A DNA stretch of 64,000 bases from Pseudomonadota bacterium (GCA_023404675.1 JAEYAW010000018.1:124001-188000); one strand, 5' to 3'; shown: positions 1-8,445, counted from the stretch's first letter. Numbers and translations are program-made. Notes: generated by a model from the sequence alone, not told the origin.

Positions 1-446
1 TGCGCACGCTTGGTCTGGTCGGTCTCGCCACGGCGCTTGCGGTGATCGTGGCCGAGGGGCCGGCGCAGCTGATGGACGGTCACATCGAACGCCTGACCGA
101 CGCAACCAGTCGCGTGATCCAGGGCATTCTGACCGGCATCGGCTTTCTCGGCGCTGGCGTCATCCTGCGGCCCAATCACCACGGGCGCATCCGGGGACTG
201 ACGAGCGCGGCCTGCGTCTGGTTCACGGCCTGCGTCGGAGTCGCCTGCGGTGCGGGATGGTGGGCGCTCACACTCATCGCGCTCGGTTTCGCGCTCGTTC
301 TGCTCGTCACCGGCGGTCCGGTGGAGCGGACACTGCACCGTCTGCTTGGCGAGACCGCCAAGCCGGCTCAGCCGCACCCCCTGCCACCCGGTGACGCTCT
401 CGAAAAAGATCAGTCCGGGAGCGGGCCGCACCAGCCCGGCAAGTAG
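1..446 (+). CDS. MgtC/SapB family membrane protein, C-terminal part
   Basis: The reading frame is open from base 3 and runs to a stop at 446, so the true start lies before the window. The visible ~147 residues contain the MgtC-like core: G-I-L-T-G-I-G-F-L-G-A-G, then an R-G-L-T-S-A-A stretch and two hydrophobic segments. In known members this is an inner-membrane protein linked to growth at low magnesium or in acid; its transport activity is doubtful. A short hydrophilic tail follows the last membrane segment. The end overlaps the convergent ParB-like gene by 37 bases. Family assignment is firm from the motifs; the physiological role is inference. Confidence 0.85.
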   Translation, partial: RTLGLVGLATALAVIVAEGPAQLMDGHIERLTDATSRVIQGILTGIGFLGAGVILRPNHHGRIRGLTSAACVWFTACVGVACGAGWWALTLIALGFALVLLVTGGPVERTLHRLLGETAKPAQPHPLPPGDALEKDQSGSGPHQPGK

Positions 447-1030
447 ATGGCGTCCGCGGCCCTTGCGGCCTTGATCGCGCGTTCCAGCGCCCGCGAAAAA
501 TCGTTCTTCGCCAGTTTCAACGGAACCCGGCGGCGCAGGAAATCCGCCCAGAGGAATTCGCTGAACGGCGTCGTGTCCTTGGCGAACCCGCCCGCCCGCC
601 GCAACTCGCCGGCAAGACTGCGGTAAGGATCGTCCCTCAAATCGGCGACCGCTTTGGGAATGTCGCGAAAATGCCGGCGCTCGCCCTTGGCATCGTAGGG
701 ATAGGTCCAGCGCCTGCCGTCCATCACGTTCCAGAACGCACCGCGATCTACCATCGACAGATCGCCGATGACGGTGACCAGCACCTTGCTCACGCCTTCG
801 TCGAGCAATGCGCGCGCGAGATGATGATGATCGACGACGTAATAGCGCTGGTCGGGACCCAGCACGACCGGGATCATGCGCCGTCCGAGGAGTTCCGCCT
901 GTTTCTTCTTGCCGTGCTCGCGCCAGCGTTGGCGCTTCTCTTTCACCTCGCGCAGACCGACCGTCATTTGCGTCGGCCGAAGATCGGCGATCGGAACAGG
1001 GTGGACAACTGGTTCGCGTACCGTTGGCAT
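410..1030 (-). CDS. ParB-like nuclease-fold protein (ParBc_2 type)
   Basis: A 206-residue soluble protein. It opens with a P-V-P-I-A-D-L-R-P-T-Q-M-T-V-G motif and has a Y-Y-V-V-D-H-H-H-L-A-R-A segment, both typical of the small ParB-like nuclease-fold family found as single genes in proteobacteria. It has no helix-turn-helix DNA-binding domain and no parA partner, so a role in chromosome partitioning is unlikely. The start at 1030 is chosen over longer frames because GGAG sits about 7 bases upstream and homology begins at once. The cellular role is unknown. It is divergent from the small membrane gene at 1153. Confidence 0.75.
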   Translation of the reverse strand: MPTVREPVVHPVPIADLRPTQMTVGLREVKEKRQRWREHGKKKQAELLGRRMIPVVLGPDQRYYVVDHHHLARALLDEGVSKVLVTVIGDLSMVDRGAFWNVMDGRRWTYPYDAKGERRHFRDIPKAVADLRDDPYRSLAGELRRAGGFAKDTTPFSEFLWADFLRRRVPLKLAKNDFSRALERAIKAARAADAIYLPGWCGPLPD

Positions 1031-1152
1031 GGTGGAATCTCCGGCGAAGGAAGCACATAGAATGATGGCGCAATCGCCCAAAGCGCAACATGATACCGAT
1101 ACGCCGGAGCATCTGATCGTGCTACAGTGCGCGAAACAGGCGGAATGATCGA

Positions 1153-1530
1153 ATGACAAACAACCGCAAATTCCGCGACCAGCCCTTCGCCCGCACCGAC
1201 GAATGTCAGGTAATCCCGTTTCCGGCCTCGCGAATCCGCGCCCGTGCCCTACCGACAGAGCATGCGGCCAACGATGGCGAAAGCCTGCCCGATCCGATGC
1301 CTGTGAACCCAACGGCTGCGGATCCGATGGCCGTCTACGAACAGCCTCGCGAGCCGGAAGACGATTTCCGTCACCGGATCATCGTCAACGTCGCGGCGAT
1401 CATATTGACCGGAGCTTTGCTGGTGGCAGGCATCTGGCTGGCGACCAGCATTTCGGAACTGCGGGACAAGCAGGACTGCGTCTTGATGGGACGGCGCGAT
1501 TGTGCCCGGATCGCGCCGCCCGCCCCCTGA
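1153..1530 (+). CDS. Small single-pass membrane protein, unknown function
   Basis: Predicts 125 residues: a polar, proline-rich N-terminal half of about 75 residues, one hydrophobic helix (roughly residues 78-98: I-V-N-V-A-A-I-I-L-T-G-A-L-L-V-A-G), then a short tail with two cysteines (D-C-V-L-M-G-R-R-D-C). The pattern suggests a cytoplasmic N-terminus with a short periplasmic C-terminus whose two cysteines could pair; this is inference. A GGAATGA sequence just upstream can serve as ribosome binding site. I recognise no family. Length, codon use and a separate start support a real gene. Confidence 0.65.
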   Translation: MTNNRKFRDQPFARTDECQVIPFPASRIRARALPTEHAANDGESLPDPMPVNPTAADPMAVYEQPREPEDDFRHRIIVNVAAIILTGALLVAGIWLATSISELRDKQDCVLMGRRDCARIAPPAP

Positions 1531-1701
1531 CCATAAGGCCGACCAAGGCAGGGGACCCATCCACCCGTTGCCTTGAACTCGGCACGGCGCTCCGATATAG
1601 GGGCATTCAACCTTGTGGCCTGGGCCGGGAATCGCTTTCGGGCGACCGTCTCCCCTTCCGTGCTTCGCCTTCCTTTCTTTCGGACAATCAAAGGCTTACT
1701 G

Positions 1702-1983
1702 ATGTCAACGACATTCGATCAAGTCGCCAATATCATCGCGGAAACCTGCGACATCCCGCGCGACACGATCACCCCCGAAAGCCACGCCATCGACGACCTT
1801 GGCATCGACAGCCTCGATTTCCTCGACATCGCCTTTGCCATCGACAAGGCGTTCGGCATCAAGCTGCCGCTCGAGAAGTGGACCCAAGAGGTCAATGACG
1901 GCAAGGCGACCACAGAGCAATATTTCGTTCTGAAGAACCTTGCTGCGCGCATCGACGAACTGGTTGCCGCCAAGGGGGCCTGA
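1702..1983 (+). CDS. acpXL: Acyl carrier protein for very-long-chain fatty acid of lipid A
   Basis: A 93-residue acyl carrier protein. The phosphopantetheine site is Ser37 in D-D-L-G-I-D-S-L-D-F. It carries the growing 27-hydroxy C28-type acyl chain that rhizobia and relatives place on lipid A. It is the first gene of the conserved order acpXL-fabZXL-fabF2XL-fabF1XL-adh2XL-lpxXL, which makes the assignment to AcpXL rather than the housekeeping AcpP secure. The ATG at 1702 is chosen because the ACP fold starts there; a longer open frame upstream has no ACP homology. The 171 bases before it (1531-1701) should hold the operon promoter, but I could not place it. Confidence 0.93.
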   Translation: MSTTFDQVANIIAETCDIPRDTITPESHAIDDLGIDSLDFLDIAFAIDKAFGIKLPLEKWTQEVNDGKATTEQYFVLKNLAARIDELVAAKGA

Positions 1984-1992
1984 CCGTAGGCC

Positions 1993-2466
1993 ATGAAACT
2001 CGAATATTTTCAGATGGTCGACAAGATCGTCGACCTGAATTTGGCTGAAAGAACGATCGCCGTCGAGGCGAATGTTCCGCCGCAAAGCACTGTTTTTGAA
2101 GGTCATTTTCCGGGCTACCCGCTGATGCCCGGGGTACTTCTGATTGAATCGATGGCGCAGACGTCGGGGTGGCTCATCACCGCCCTGATGAAATTTGAGC
2201 GCATGCCTTTTCTCGCCGCCGTCAAGGAAGCCAAGATGCGCATCTTCGTCACGCCCGGCGAGAGGATGCGCATCGACGCCAAACTGGCTCATGACGGCTC
2301 CGGCTTTGCCGTCATCGATGCGCGCATCACCGTCGCGGGCAAGCTCGCCTGCAACGCCACGCTCACCCTGCGGCACATGCCCTTCCCGAACGACGACCTG
2401 CGCGCCCACATGACGTGCATGGCCGAGAAGCTGGGCCTGTCCCGCGAGGCACTGGTGAATGACTGA
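1993..2466 (+). CDS. fabZXL: 3-hydroxyacyl-ACP dehydratase of the VLCFA pathway
   Basis: A 157-residue hotdog-fold dehydratase. The signature H-F-P-G-Y-P-L-M-P-G-V-L-L-I-E-S-M-A-Q contains the catalytic pair His38 and Glu52. It removes water from 3-hydroxyacyl-AcpXL in each elongation round. It starts 10 bases after acpXL stops and overlaps the next gene by 8 bases, so the genes are very likely cotranscribed and translationally coupled. It is dedicated to lipid A very-long-chain synthesis by context; the sequence alone would only say FabZ family. Confidence 0.92.
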   Translation: MKLEYFQMVDKIVDLNLAERTIAVEANVPPQSTVFEGHFPGYPLMPGVLLIESMAQTSGWLITALMKFERMPFLAAVKEAKMRIFVTPGERMRIDAKLAHDGSGFAVIDARITVAGKLACNATLTLRHMPFPNDDLRAHMTCMAEKLGLSREALVND

Positions 2467-3661
2467 AGCCACAGATACGCCCGTCGAAGTCTGGGTGACC
2501 GGCGTCGGATTGGCATCGTCCCTTGGCGAGGGGCTCGATGCCCATTGGGAGGCGCTGCAGACTGGCCGCGTCAATGTCGACGACAAGACGTTCGCGCCCT
2601 ACATCGTGCACCCGTTCGCGCCGGTCGCCTTCGATGCCCAGATTCCCAAGAAGGGCGATCAGAGGCAGATGGAGGCATGGCAGCGGATCGGCACCTATGC
2701 CGCGGGCCTCGCGCTCGACAGCGCGGGCGTCAAAGGCAACAAGGACATCCTGTCCCGCATGGACATGGTGGTCGCCGCCGGTGGTGGCGAGCGCGATCTT
2801 GCGGTCGACAGCGCCATCCTGACCGCGCAGGCACAACTGGATGCGCCCTCCGCCGCGCTTCTCAACGAACGTCTGATGAGCGATCTGCGCCCGACCCTGT
2901 TTCTGGCGCAGCTGTCCAACCTGCTGGCGGGCAACATCGCCATCGTTCACGGCGTCACCGGCTCCTCGCGCACCTTCATGGGCGAGGAAGGTGCCGGCGT
3001 CGATGCCGTGCGGATCGCGCTTGCCCGCATCGCGTCCGGCCAGAGCGACATCGCCCTGATCGGCGCCGCCCACAATGGCGAGCGCAAGGACATGCTGATG
3101 CTCTACGAGTTCGGCGGGTTCAATCTGAAGGACGAGTTCGCCCCGGTGTGGTCGCGCGGCGACAAAGGCGGTTTCGCGCTCGGCTCCGGCTCGGCGTTTC
3201 TCGTGATCGAGTCCCGCGCCCACGCCGAGGCGCGCGGCGCCAAGCCTTACGCGCGGCTGAAATGCGTGGCCGCCGATCATTCGCGGCGCAAGAATCCAGG
3301 CGAGATCACCCGCGCCCTCGACGGCCTGTGGACCAGGCTCGATCCGCCGGAGAACGGCACGGCCATCGTCACCGGAGCTACCGGCGCAGAGCCCGCCATG
3401 GCTGAGGAGCGCGCGTTCCTGGCGCATCACGCCAGTCTGCCGGTGCGCGGGACCGGCACCCAGTTCGGTCATCTGATGGAAGCCCAGTTTCCGCTGGGAA
3501 TTGCGATAGCCAGCCTTGCGCTCTCGCGCGGCGCGCTGTTTCCGCCGAGCGACAAAAGCGGCGCAGAGGTTGACACGACCTCCCCGCCTTCCCAGATCGT
3601 GGTGATCGCAACCGGTCACTGGCGCGGGGAAGGCATGGCGCTGGTCGAGGCGGTCCGCTGA
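2459..3661 (+). CDS. fabF2XL: Beta-ketoacyl-ACP synthase homologue lacking catalytic Cys (FabF2XL)
   Basis: A 400-residue KAS-II fold protein, slightly shorter than its neighbour. Where active condensing enzymes read T-A-C-A-S-G, this protein reads T-F-M-G-E-E-G (about residues 172-178), so the nucleophilic Cys is gone. The first active-site His (N-A-H-G-T-G-T in FabF1XL) is also replaced, by V-T-G-A-T-G-A near residue 305; the second His is kept in G-T-Q-F-G-H-L (His339). The ATG overlaps the end of fabZXL. By analogy with KS-beta/chain-length factor in type II polyketide synthases, it probably forms a non-catalytic partner for FabF1XL and helps set the C28-C30 length. That role is inference; the family and cluster position are clear. 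Confidence 0.9.
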   Translation: MTEATDTPVEVWVTGVGLASSLGEGLDAHWEALQTGRVNVDDKTFAPYIVHPFAPVAFDAQIPKKGDQRQMEAWQRIGTYAAGLALDSAGVKGNKDILSRMDMVVAAGGGERDLAVDSAILTAQAQLDAPSAALLNERLMSDLRPTLFLAQLSNLLAGNIAIVHGVTGSSRTFMGEEGAGVDAVRIALARIASGQSDIALIGAAHNGERKDMLMLYEFGGFNLKDEFAPVWSRGDKGGFALGSGSAFLVIESRAHAEARGAKPYARLKCVAADHSRRKNPGEITRALDGLWTRLDPPENGTAIVTGATGAEPAMAEERAFLAHHASLPVRGTGTQFGHLMEAQFPLGIAIASLALSRGALFPPSDKSGAEVDTTSPPSQIVVIATGHWRGEGMALVEAVR

Positions 3662-3676
3662 GTTCTGGAGGGGATA

Positions 3677-4957
3677 ATGTCGGCATTGCGCGATAAACTC
3701 GGCCGCCCGGTCGTGGTCGTGACCGGGATGGGCGTGGTCACCTCGCTCGGCGCCGGCAAGGACGATAACTGGAGCAAGCTGGTCGCGGGCCAGTCCGGCA
3801 TTCGCACCATCACCCGCTTCCCGACCGACGGCCTGCGATCGACCATGGCCGGCACGGTCGATTTTCTCGGCATCGACCCGATGTCGTCGACCGTCCTGTC
3901 CGAAAAACTGGCCGAACTCGCGGGCGAGGAAGCGATCACCCAGTCCGGTGTCGGCGAGAAAGGCAATTTCCCCGGGCCGCTGTTTCTGGCTGTCGCCCCG
4001 ATCGAACTCGAATGGGGCAACCGCGAGGAGATCGCGCACGCGGTCGGCAATGCCAACAATGTCGACTACGACAGCATGCTGCGGGTTTCGGGCGACGGCC
4101 GCTTCACCGCCTATCACCGGCGGTTTCTGTTCGGCTCGGTCGCCGACAACCTGTCCGACCGTTTCGGCACCAAGGGCTCGCCGATCTCGCTCTCCACGGC
4201 CTGCGCCTCCGGCGCGACCGCGATCCAGCTCGGCGTGGAAGCCATCCGGCGTGGCGAATCCGACGTGGCGCTGTGCATCGGCACCGACGGCTCGGTCAAT
4301 GCCGAGGCCCTGATCCGCTTCTCGCTGCTCTCTGCCCTCTCCACACAGAACGATCCGCCGGAGACGGCGGTGAAGCCGTTCGCGAAAAACCGCGACGGCT
4401 TCGTGATGGCGGAAGGCGCGGGCGCGCTGGTGCTGGAAAGCTATGAGTCCGCAACCGCGCGCGGCGCAAAGATTCTCGGCGTGATCGCCGGTTGCGGCGA
4501 ACTGGCCGACTCGTTCCACCGCACCCGTTCGAGCCCGGATGGCAAGCCGATCATCGGCTGCATCCGCAAGGCGCTGGAGGATGCCAGCCTCGCCTCGGAC
4601 GAGATCGATTACATCAACGCCCACGGCACCGGAACGCCCGAGAACGACAAGATGGAATATCTCGGTGTCTCCAGCGTGTTCGGCGAGCGGGCGCAGCAAA
4701 TTCCGGTATCGTCGAACAAATCAATGGTCGGTCACACGCTGTCCGCCGCCGGCGCGGTGGAAGCGGTGTTCTCGCTGATGACACTGGAGCACCAGCGCAT
4801 TCCTCCCACCATCAACTACGACGTGCCGGATCCGTCGATCCCGTTCGACGTGGTGCCCAACGTGGCGCGCGACGCCAAGGTCACGGCCGTGATGTCGAAT
4901 TCGTTCGGCTTCGGCGGCCAGAACGCGTCCCTCATCATCACCGGCGAGCCGGCCTGA
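3677..4957 (+). CDS. fabF1XL: Beta-ketoacyl-ACP synthase of the VLCFA pathway (FabF1XL)
   Basis: A 426-residue KAS-II condensing enzyme with an intact triad: Cys176 in S-T-A-C-A-S-G, His316 in N-A-H-G-T-G-T-P, and His353 in S-M-V-G-H-T-L-S-A-A-G. It elongates acyl-AcpXL with malonyl units. A strong GGAGGGG ribosome binding site lies just before the ATG and 15 bases separate it from fabF2XL. As the only member of the pair with catalytic residues, it is the likely active subunit of a heterodimer with FabF2XL (inference). Confidence 0.93.
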   Translation: MSALRDKLGRPVVVVTGMGVVTSLGAGKDDNWSKLVAGQSGIRTITRFPTDGLRSTMAGTVDFLGIDPMSSTVLSEKLAELAGEEAITQSGVGEKGNFPGPLFLAVAPIELEWGNREEIAHAVGNANNVDYDSMLRVSGDGRFTAYHRRFLFGSVADNLSDRFGTKGSPISLSTACASGATAIQLGVEAIRRGESDVALCIGTDGSVNAEALIRFSLLSALSTQNDPPETAVKPFAKNRDGFVMAEGAGALVLESYESATARGAKILGVIAGCGELADSFHRTRSSPDGKPIIGCIRKALEDASLASDEIDYINAHGTGTPENDKMEYLGVSSVFGERAQQIPVSSNKSMVGHTLSAAGAVEAVFSLMTLEHQRIPPTINYDVPDPSIPFDVVPNVARDAKVTAVMSNSFGFGGQNASLIITGEPA

Positions 4958-5096
4958 TCCTTGGTTGCGGTCGCACGGTTGCGTGCACCGCAAGGCCGGG
5001 CACGAACAAATGCCGCGCGGGTCCCGCACGGTTGACGCGGCGGCCCGCAGCGGCCATACGCAGGCTCGACATTTTCCATCTCGTGCGGGACGTTCC

Positions 5097-6119
5097 ATGC
5101 GTGCGCTTACCCTTGTCGCCGACCGGCAGCTGACGGTCGCCGATACTCCGCCCCCGCCTCCCCCGGCCGCCGGCGAGGTCCAGATTCGCGTCAGCACCGT
5201 CGCACTCAATCATATCGACGTGTGGGGCTATCGCGGCATGGCGTTCGCCAAGCGCAAGCTGCCGCTGGCGGTAGGCGCGGAGGCCTCCGGCGAAATCGCG
5301 GCCGTCGGCGAGGGTGTGACACGCTTCAAGGCCGGCCAACCCGTCGTGATGTATGGCGCGCAGACCTGCGGCCAGTGCAAGGCCTGCCGCGAGGGTCGCG
5401 ACAATCTGTGCGAAAACGTCTCCGGCATCATGGGCTTCCATGTGGACGGCTTCGCGCGCGAGCTGATCAACATGCCCGAGCGGCTGGTGATTCCGGTTCC
5501 CGACGGCGTGTCGCTGCGCGATGCTGCCTGCGCGCCAATCGCCTTCTCCACCGTGCAGCACATGCTGTTCGACAACGCCAGGCTGGAGCCGGGCGAAACG
5601 GTTCTGGTGCAGGCGGGCGGCTCCGGAATCGGTACCGTCGCGATCATGATGGCCAAGGCCATCGGCTGCACCGTCATCACAACTGTCGGCGACGACGCCA
5701 AGATCGAGGGCGTGAAGAAGCTCGGCGCCGATCACGTGATCAATTATCGCAAGGATCGTTTCGAGCACGAGACGCGCAAGATCACGAAGAAGAAGGGCGT
5801 CGACGTCGTGTTCGAGCATGTCGGCGCGGACACCTTCAACGGCTCGCTGCTGTCGCTGAAGCGCGGAGGACGGCTCGTGACCTGCGGCTCGACCTCCGGC
5901 CCGACCACGACTCTCAACCTGATGCAGCTGTTCCAGCAGCAGTATAAAATCTTCGGCTCGTTCGGCGCGTCCATGAAGAACATCGCCGAGAGCCTCGACA
6001 AGATGGCGGCCGGCATGAAGCCGGTGATCGACACCGAACTGCCGATGGACGATGTCGCCTCCGCGCTGAAGCGCATGGAGAGCCGGCAGGTGTTCGGCAA
6101 GATCCTCGTTTATTTCTAG
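5097..6119 (+). CDS. adh2XL: Zinc-type alcohol dehydrogenase/enoyl reductase of the VLCFA cluster
   Basis: A 340-residue medium-chain dehydrogenase/reductase. A structural-zinc cysteine set is visible at Cys91, Cys94, Cys97 and Cys105 (C-G-Q-C-K-A-C, then D-N-L-C). The nucleotide-binding region reads V-L-V-Q-A-G-G-S-G-I-G around residues 170-180. In the conserved VLCFA cluster this gene sits between the fabF pair and the acyltransferase and may supply the enoyl reduction or another redox step; its exact reaction has not been settled as far as I know. The ATG at 5097 is preferred over a longer frame because MDR homology begins there. Confidence 0.88.
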   Translation: MRALTLVADRQLTVADTPPPPPPAAGEVQIRVSTVALNHIDVWGYRGMAFAKRKLPLAVGAEASGEIAAVGEGVTRFKAGQPVVMYGAQTCGQCKACREGRDNLCENVSGIMGFHVDGFARELINMPERLVIPVPDGVSLRDAACAPIAFSTVQHMLFDNARLEPGETVLVQAGGSGIGTVAIMMAKAIGCTVITTVGDDAKIEGVKKLGADHVINYRKDRFEHETRKITKKKGVDVVFEHVGADTFNGSLLSLKRGGRLVTCGSTSGPTTTLNLMQLFQQQYKIFGSFGASMKNIAESLDKMAAGMKPVIDTELPMDDVASALKRMESRQVFGKILVYF

Positions 6120-6166
6120 AGTCATTTTCTGCTTCTCTGAATCTGACTCCGGCCATTTCAATGAGG

Positions 6167-6217
6167 AGAGCATGATTTTATCCGGCAACCGGATCTGCCT
6201 TTTCGGGATCATGCTCT
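6167..6217. repeat. Palindromic dispersed repeat abutting the lpxXL start
   Basis: Perfect 10-base arms AGAGCATGAT (6167-6176) and ATCATGCTCT (6208-6217) enclose a 31-base loop that itself contains CCGG-CAA-CCGG. The arms and the internal CTTTTCGGGATC piece match a hairpin repeat seen scattered between genes in Bradyrhizobium relatives (from memory, not searched). The right arm ends one base before the lpxXL ATG, so the hairpin occupies the place where the ribosome binding site should be. Confidence 0.7.
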
Positions 6218-6218
6218 G

Positions 6219-7151
6219 ATGCAGCGCGCCCTGCTCCGCGCCCGGGCCGCCCTTCGCGACGCGCTCAAGCCGGCGGGCGAAGCGATCATCGGCGCATCGG
6301 TCGTTGGCCTGCTGCGTGCGACGCGCGCTTTCGATCCGATCAAGACGGCGAATCTGTTCGCCCGGATCACGCGCAAGCTCGGTCCGCTATTCAAGGAGAA
6401 CCGCATCGGCCGCGCCAACCTGACCGCGGCCTTTCCGGAAAAATCGCCGGAGGAGATCGAAGCCATCCTCGGCGGCGTGTGGGAAAATCTCGGCCGCATC
6501 GGCGCCGAGTTCGCCCACATGGATCAAATCTGGGATTTCGATCCGGCGCATCCCGAGCGCAGCCGGATGATCCTGCCCGAGCGGACCAAAGAGCTGTTCG
6601 AGCACCTGCGCGCCGATGGCAAGCCCGCGCTGATCTTCGCTGCGCATCTCGGCAACTGGGAGCTTCCGGCGCTGGCGGCCTCCGCGCACAAGCTCGACAG
6701 CTCGGTGCTGTATCGCCGCCCGAACGTCGCCGCCGCCGCCCGTGCCATCGAGGACCTGCGCGCGGTGAAGATGGGCAAGCTGATCCCCGCCTCGCACGAC
6801 GCTCCCTACAAGCTGGGGCAGGAACTGGCGGCGGGTCAGCACGTCGCCATGCTGGTGGATCAGTATTTCACCAACGGCGTCGAGGTCACGTTCTTCGGCC
6901 GCAAAACGAAAGCCAACCCGATGCTGGCGCGCCTGTTGCGCCAGATCGAATGCCCGATCCACGGCGTGCGCATCATCCGTCTGCCGGATCATCGTTTCAT
7001 CGCCGAACTCTCGGAAGAGATTCCGCCGGTACGCGAGGCGGACGGCAAGATCGATGTTCAAGGCACCATGCAGGCGATCACCTCCGTGATCGAGGGCTGG
7101 GTGCGCGAGCATCCCGACCAGTGGCTGTGGCTGCATCGCCGCTGGCGGTGA
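6219..7151 (+). CDS. lpxXL: Very-long-chain acyltransferase for lipid A (LpxXL)
   Basis: A 310-residue member of the LpxL/HtrB lysophospholipid acyltransferase-like family. The catalytic H-x4-E motif is His143-Glu148 (A-A-H-L-G-N-W-E-L). It transfers the 27-hydroxy C28-type chain from AcpXL to lipid A at the inner membrane. It is the last gene of the acpXL cluster, 100 bases after adh2XL. The ATG at 6219 has no clear Shine-Dalgarno sequence because a dispersed palindrome lies directly in front of it; no better in-frame start is visible. Confidence 0.9.
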   Translation: MQRALLRARAALRDALKPAGEAIIGASVVGLLRATRAFDPIKTANLFARITRKLGPLFKENRIGRANLTAAFPEKSPEEIEAILGGVWENLGRIGAEFAHMDQIWDFDPAHPERSRMILPERTKELFEHLRADGKPALIFAAHLGNWELPALAASAHKLDSSVLYRRPNVAAAARAIEDLRAVKMGKLIPASHDAPYKLGQELAAGQHVAMLVDQYFTNGVEVTFFGRKTKANPMLARLLRQIECPIHGVRIIRLPDHRFIAELSEEIPPVREADGKIDVQGTMQAITSVIEGWVREHPDQWLWLHRRWR

Positions 7152-7194
7152 GGCAAAGCGATTGGTTGACTCCGTGAAGCGGAATGGACGCCCC

Positions 7195-7240
7195 CCTTCG
7201 AGGGCCGTGCTTCGCACGGCCGCCTCAGGATGGCGGGTCA
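7195..7240. repeat. Dispersed hairpin repeat, copy 1
   Basis: Begins CCTTCGAGG and ends CTCAGGATGG, with a perfect central hairpin GGCCGTGC-TTC-GCACGGCC (7203-7221). This is the layout of a short repeat common between genes in Bradyrhizobiaceae. It lies between the convergent lpxXL and potF-type genes and may also end transcription. Confidence 0.65.
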
Positions 7241-7283
7241 GATCCCTCCATGCGGTGGTGCGGCGGTTGCTGCGCTGATCCAT

Positions 7284-7329
7284 CATCCCGAGGTGCGGGC
7301 GACGTCAGTCGCGAGCCATCGAAAGATGG
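7284..7329. repeat. Dispersed hairpin repeat, copy 2, opposite orientation
   Basis: Begins CATCCCGAGG and ends CGAAAGATGG, resembling copy 1 read from the other strand, with a weaker centre around GCGACGTCAGTCGC. Two such copies face each other in the 196-base gap 7152-7347. Confidence 0.5.
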
Positions 7330-7347
7330 ACGCCCCTATCCTTCTCT

Positions 7348-8445
7348 TCACCGCCCGGTCTTCACCCGCGTCCACAGGCGGTTGATGATGCGCTGGGTCG
7401 CCGGATCGCGCGCGGTGATGATGAACAGCCGCCGTAGCGTGGCCTCGTCCGGATAGACCGACCGATCGTTGATGACCTTGGAATCCATCAGCTTCTGGCT
7501 GGCGAGATTGCCGTTGGCGTAAGCGAGAAAATCGGAATTCTTCGCCGCGATCTCCGGCCGGTAGAGGAAATCGATCAGCGCATAGGCCTCGGCGACATTC
7601 TTCGCATCCGCCGGAATGGCGAGATTGTCGAAGAACATCTGCGCGCCTTCCTTCGGGATGACATAGGCGATCTCGACGCCGTTGTTGGCCTCCGCCGCGC
7701 GATTCTGCGCCTGCTTGATGTCGCCGGACCAGCCGACCACGAGGCAGATTTCGCCCGTCGCCAACGCATTCAAATACTCGGACGAATGAAATTTGCGCAC
7801 GTTCGGCCGCACGGCTGTGACCAGCGCTGCGGCTTTCTCAAGATCAGCCTGTTTGGTCGCATTCGGATCGAGGCCAAGATAATTCAGTGCGGCAGGCAAA
7901 ATATCATCCGGCGAATCCAGCATATGGATTCCGCAATCCTTGAACTTCGCAAGGTTCTCCGGCTTGAAGATCATGTCCCAGGACTCGATCTTCGCATCCG
8001 CGCCGAGAATCTTTTGCACGGCCTTGACGTTGTAGCCGATGCCGACCGTGCCCCACATGTAGTTGGCGGCATACCGGTTGCCGGGATCGTAGAGCGCGAG
8101 ACGGCGCGTCACCTCGGGCCACGCGTTCGCGAGATTCGACAGCTTCGTCTTGTCGAGCGGCTGGAAGATCTTGGCCGCGATCTGGCGTTGCAGGAAATAG
8201 GCGGTCGGCACCACCACGTCGTAGCCGGATTTGCCCGCGAGCAGCCGCGTTTCCAGCGTCTCGTTGGCATCGAAAGTGTCGTAGACGACCTTGATGCCGG
8301 TTTCCTTGGTGAAGTCATCGAGCACGCCGGGCGCGACGTAGTTCGACCAGTTGTAGAAGTTGACCACGCGCTCCTGCGCGCGCGCCGCACCGGCAGCCAG
8401 CGCGACCGTCAGCGCCGCAACCGTCACACGCAGCAGCGCCCTCAT
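7348..8445 (-). CDS. potF: Periplasmic spermidine/putrescine-type binding protein (PotF-like)
   Basis: Predicts 365 residues with a Sec signal peptide (M-R-A-L-L-R-V-T-V-A-A-L-T-V-A-L-A-A-G, cleavage near A-R-A-Q). The mature protein shows PotD/PotF features: V-N-F-Y-N-W-S-N-Y-V at its start and Y-D-V-V-V-P-T-A-Y-F-L-Q. It would bind a polyamine in the periplasm for an ABC importer. No permease or ATPase genes are adjacent, so it works with a transporter encoded elsewhere or has another ligand. The ATG overlaps the upstream aminotransferase stop by 4 bases, so the two are translationally coupled; this hints at a shared amine or amino-acid role (inference). Confidence 0.85.
   Translation of the reverse strand: MRALLRVTVAALTVALAAGAARAQERVVNFYNWSNYVAPGVLDDFTKETGIKVVYDTFDANETLETRLLAGKSGYDVVVPTAYFLQRQIAAKIFQPLDKTKLSNLANAWPEVTRRLALYDPGNRYAANYMWGTVGIGYNVKAVQKILGADAKIESWDMIFKPENLAKFKDCGIHMLDSPDDILPAALNYLGLDPNATKQADLEKAAALVTAVRPNVRKFHSSEYLNALATGEICLVVGWSGDIKQAQNRAAEANNGVEIAYVIPKEGAQMFFDNLAIPADAKNVAEAYALIDFLYRPEIAAKNSDFLAYANGNLASQKLMDSKVINDRSVYPDEATLRRLFIITARDPATQRIINRLWTRVKTGR

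Noticed and set aside
2363..4699. A 778-codon open frame antisense to fabF2XL/fabF1XL
   Set aside because: Composition (rich in Arg, Gly, His, Asp without domains) is that of an antisense shadow; the plus-strand genes have clear motifs.
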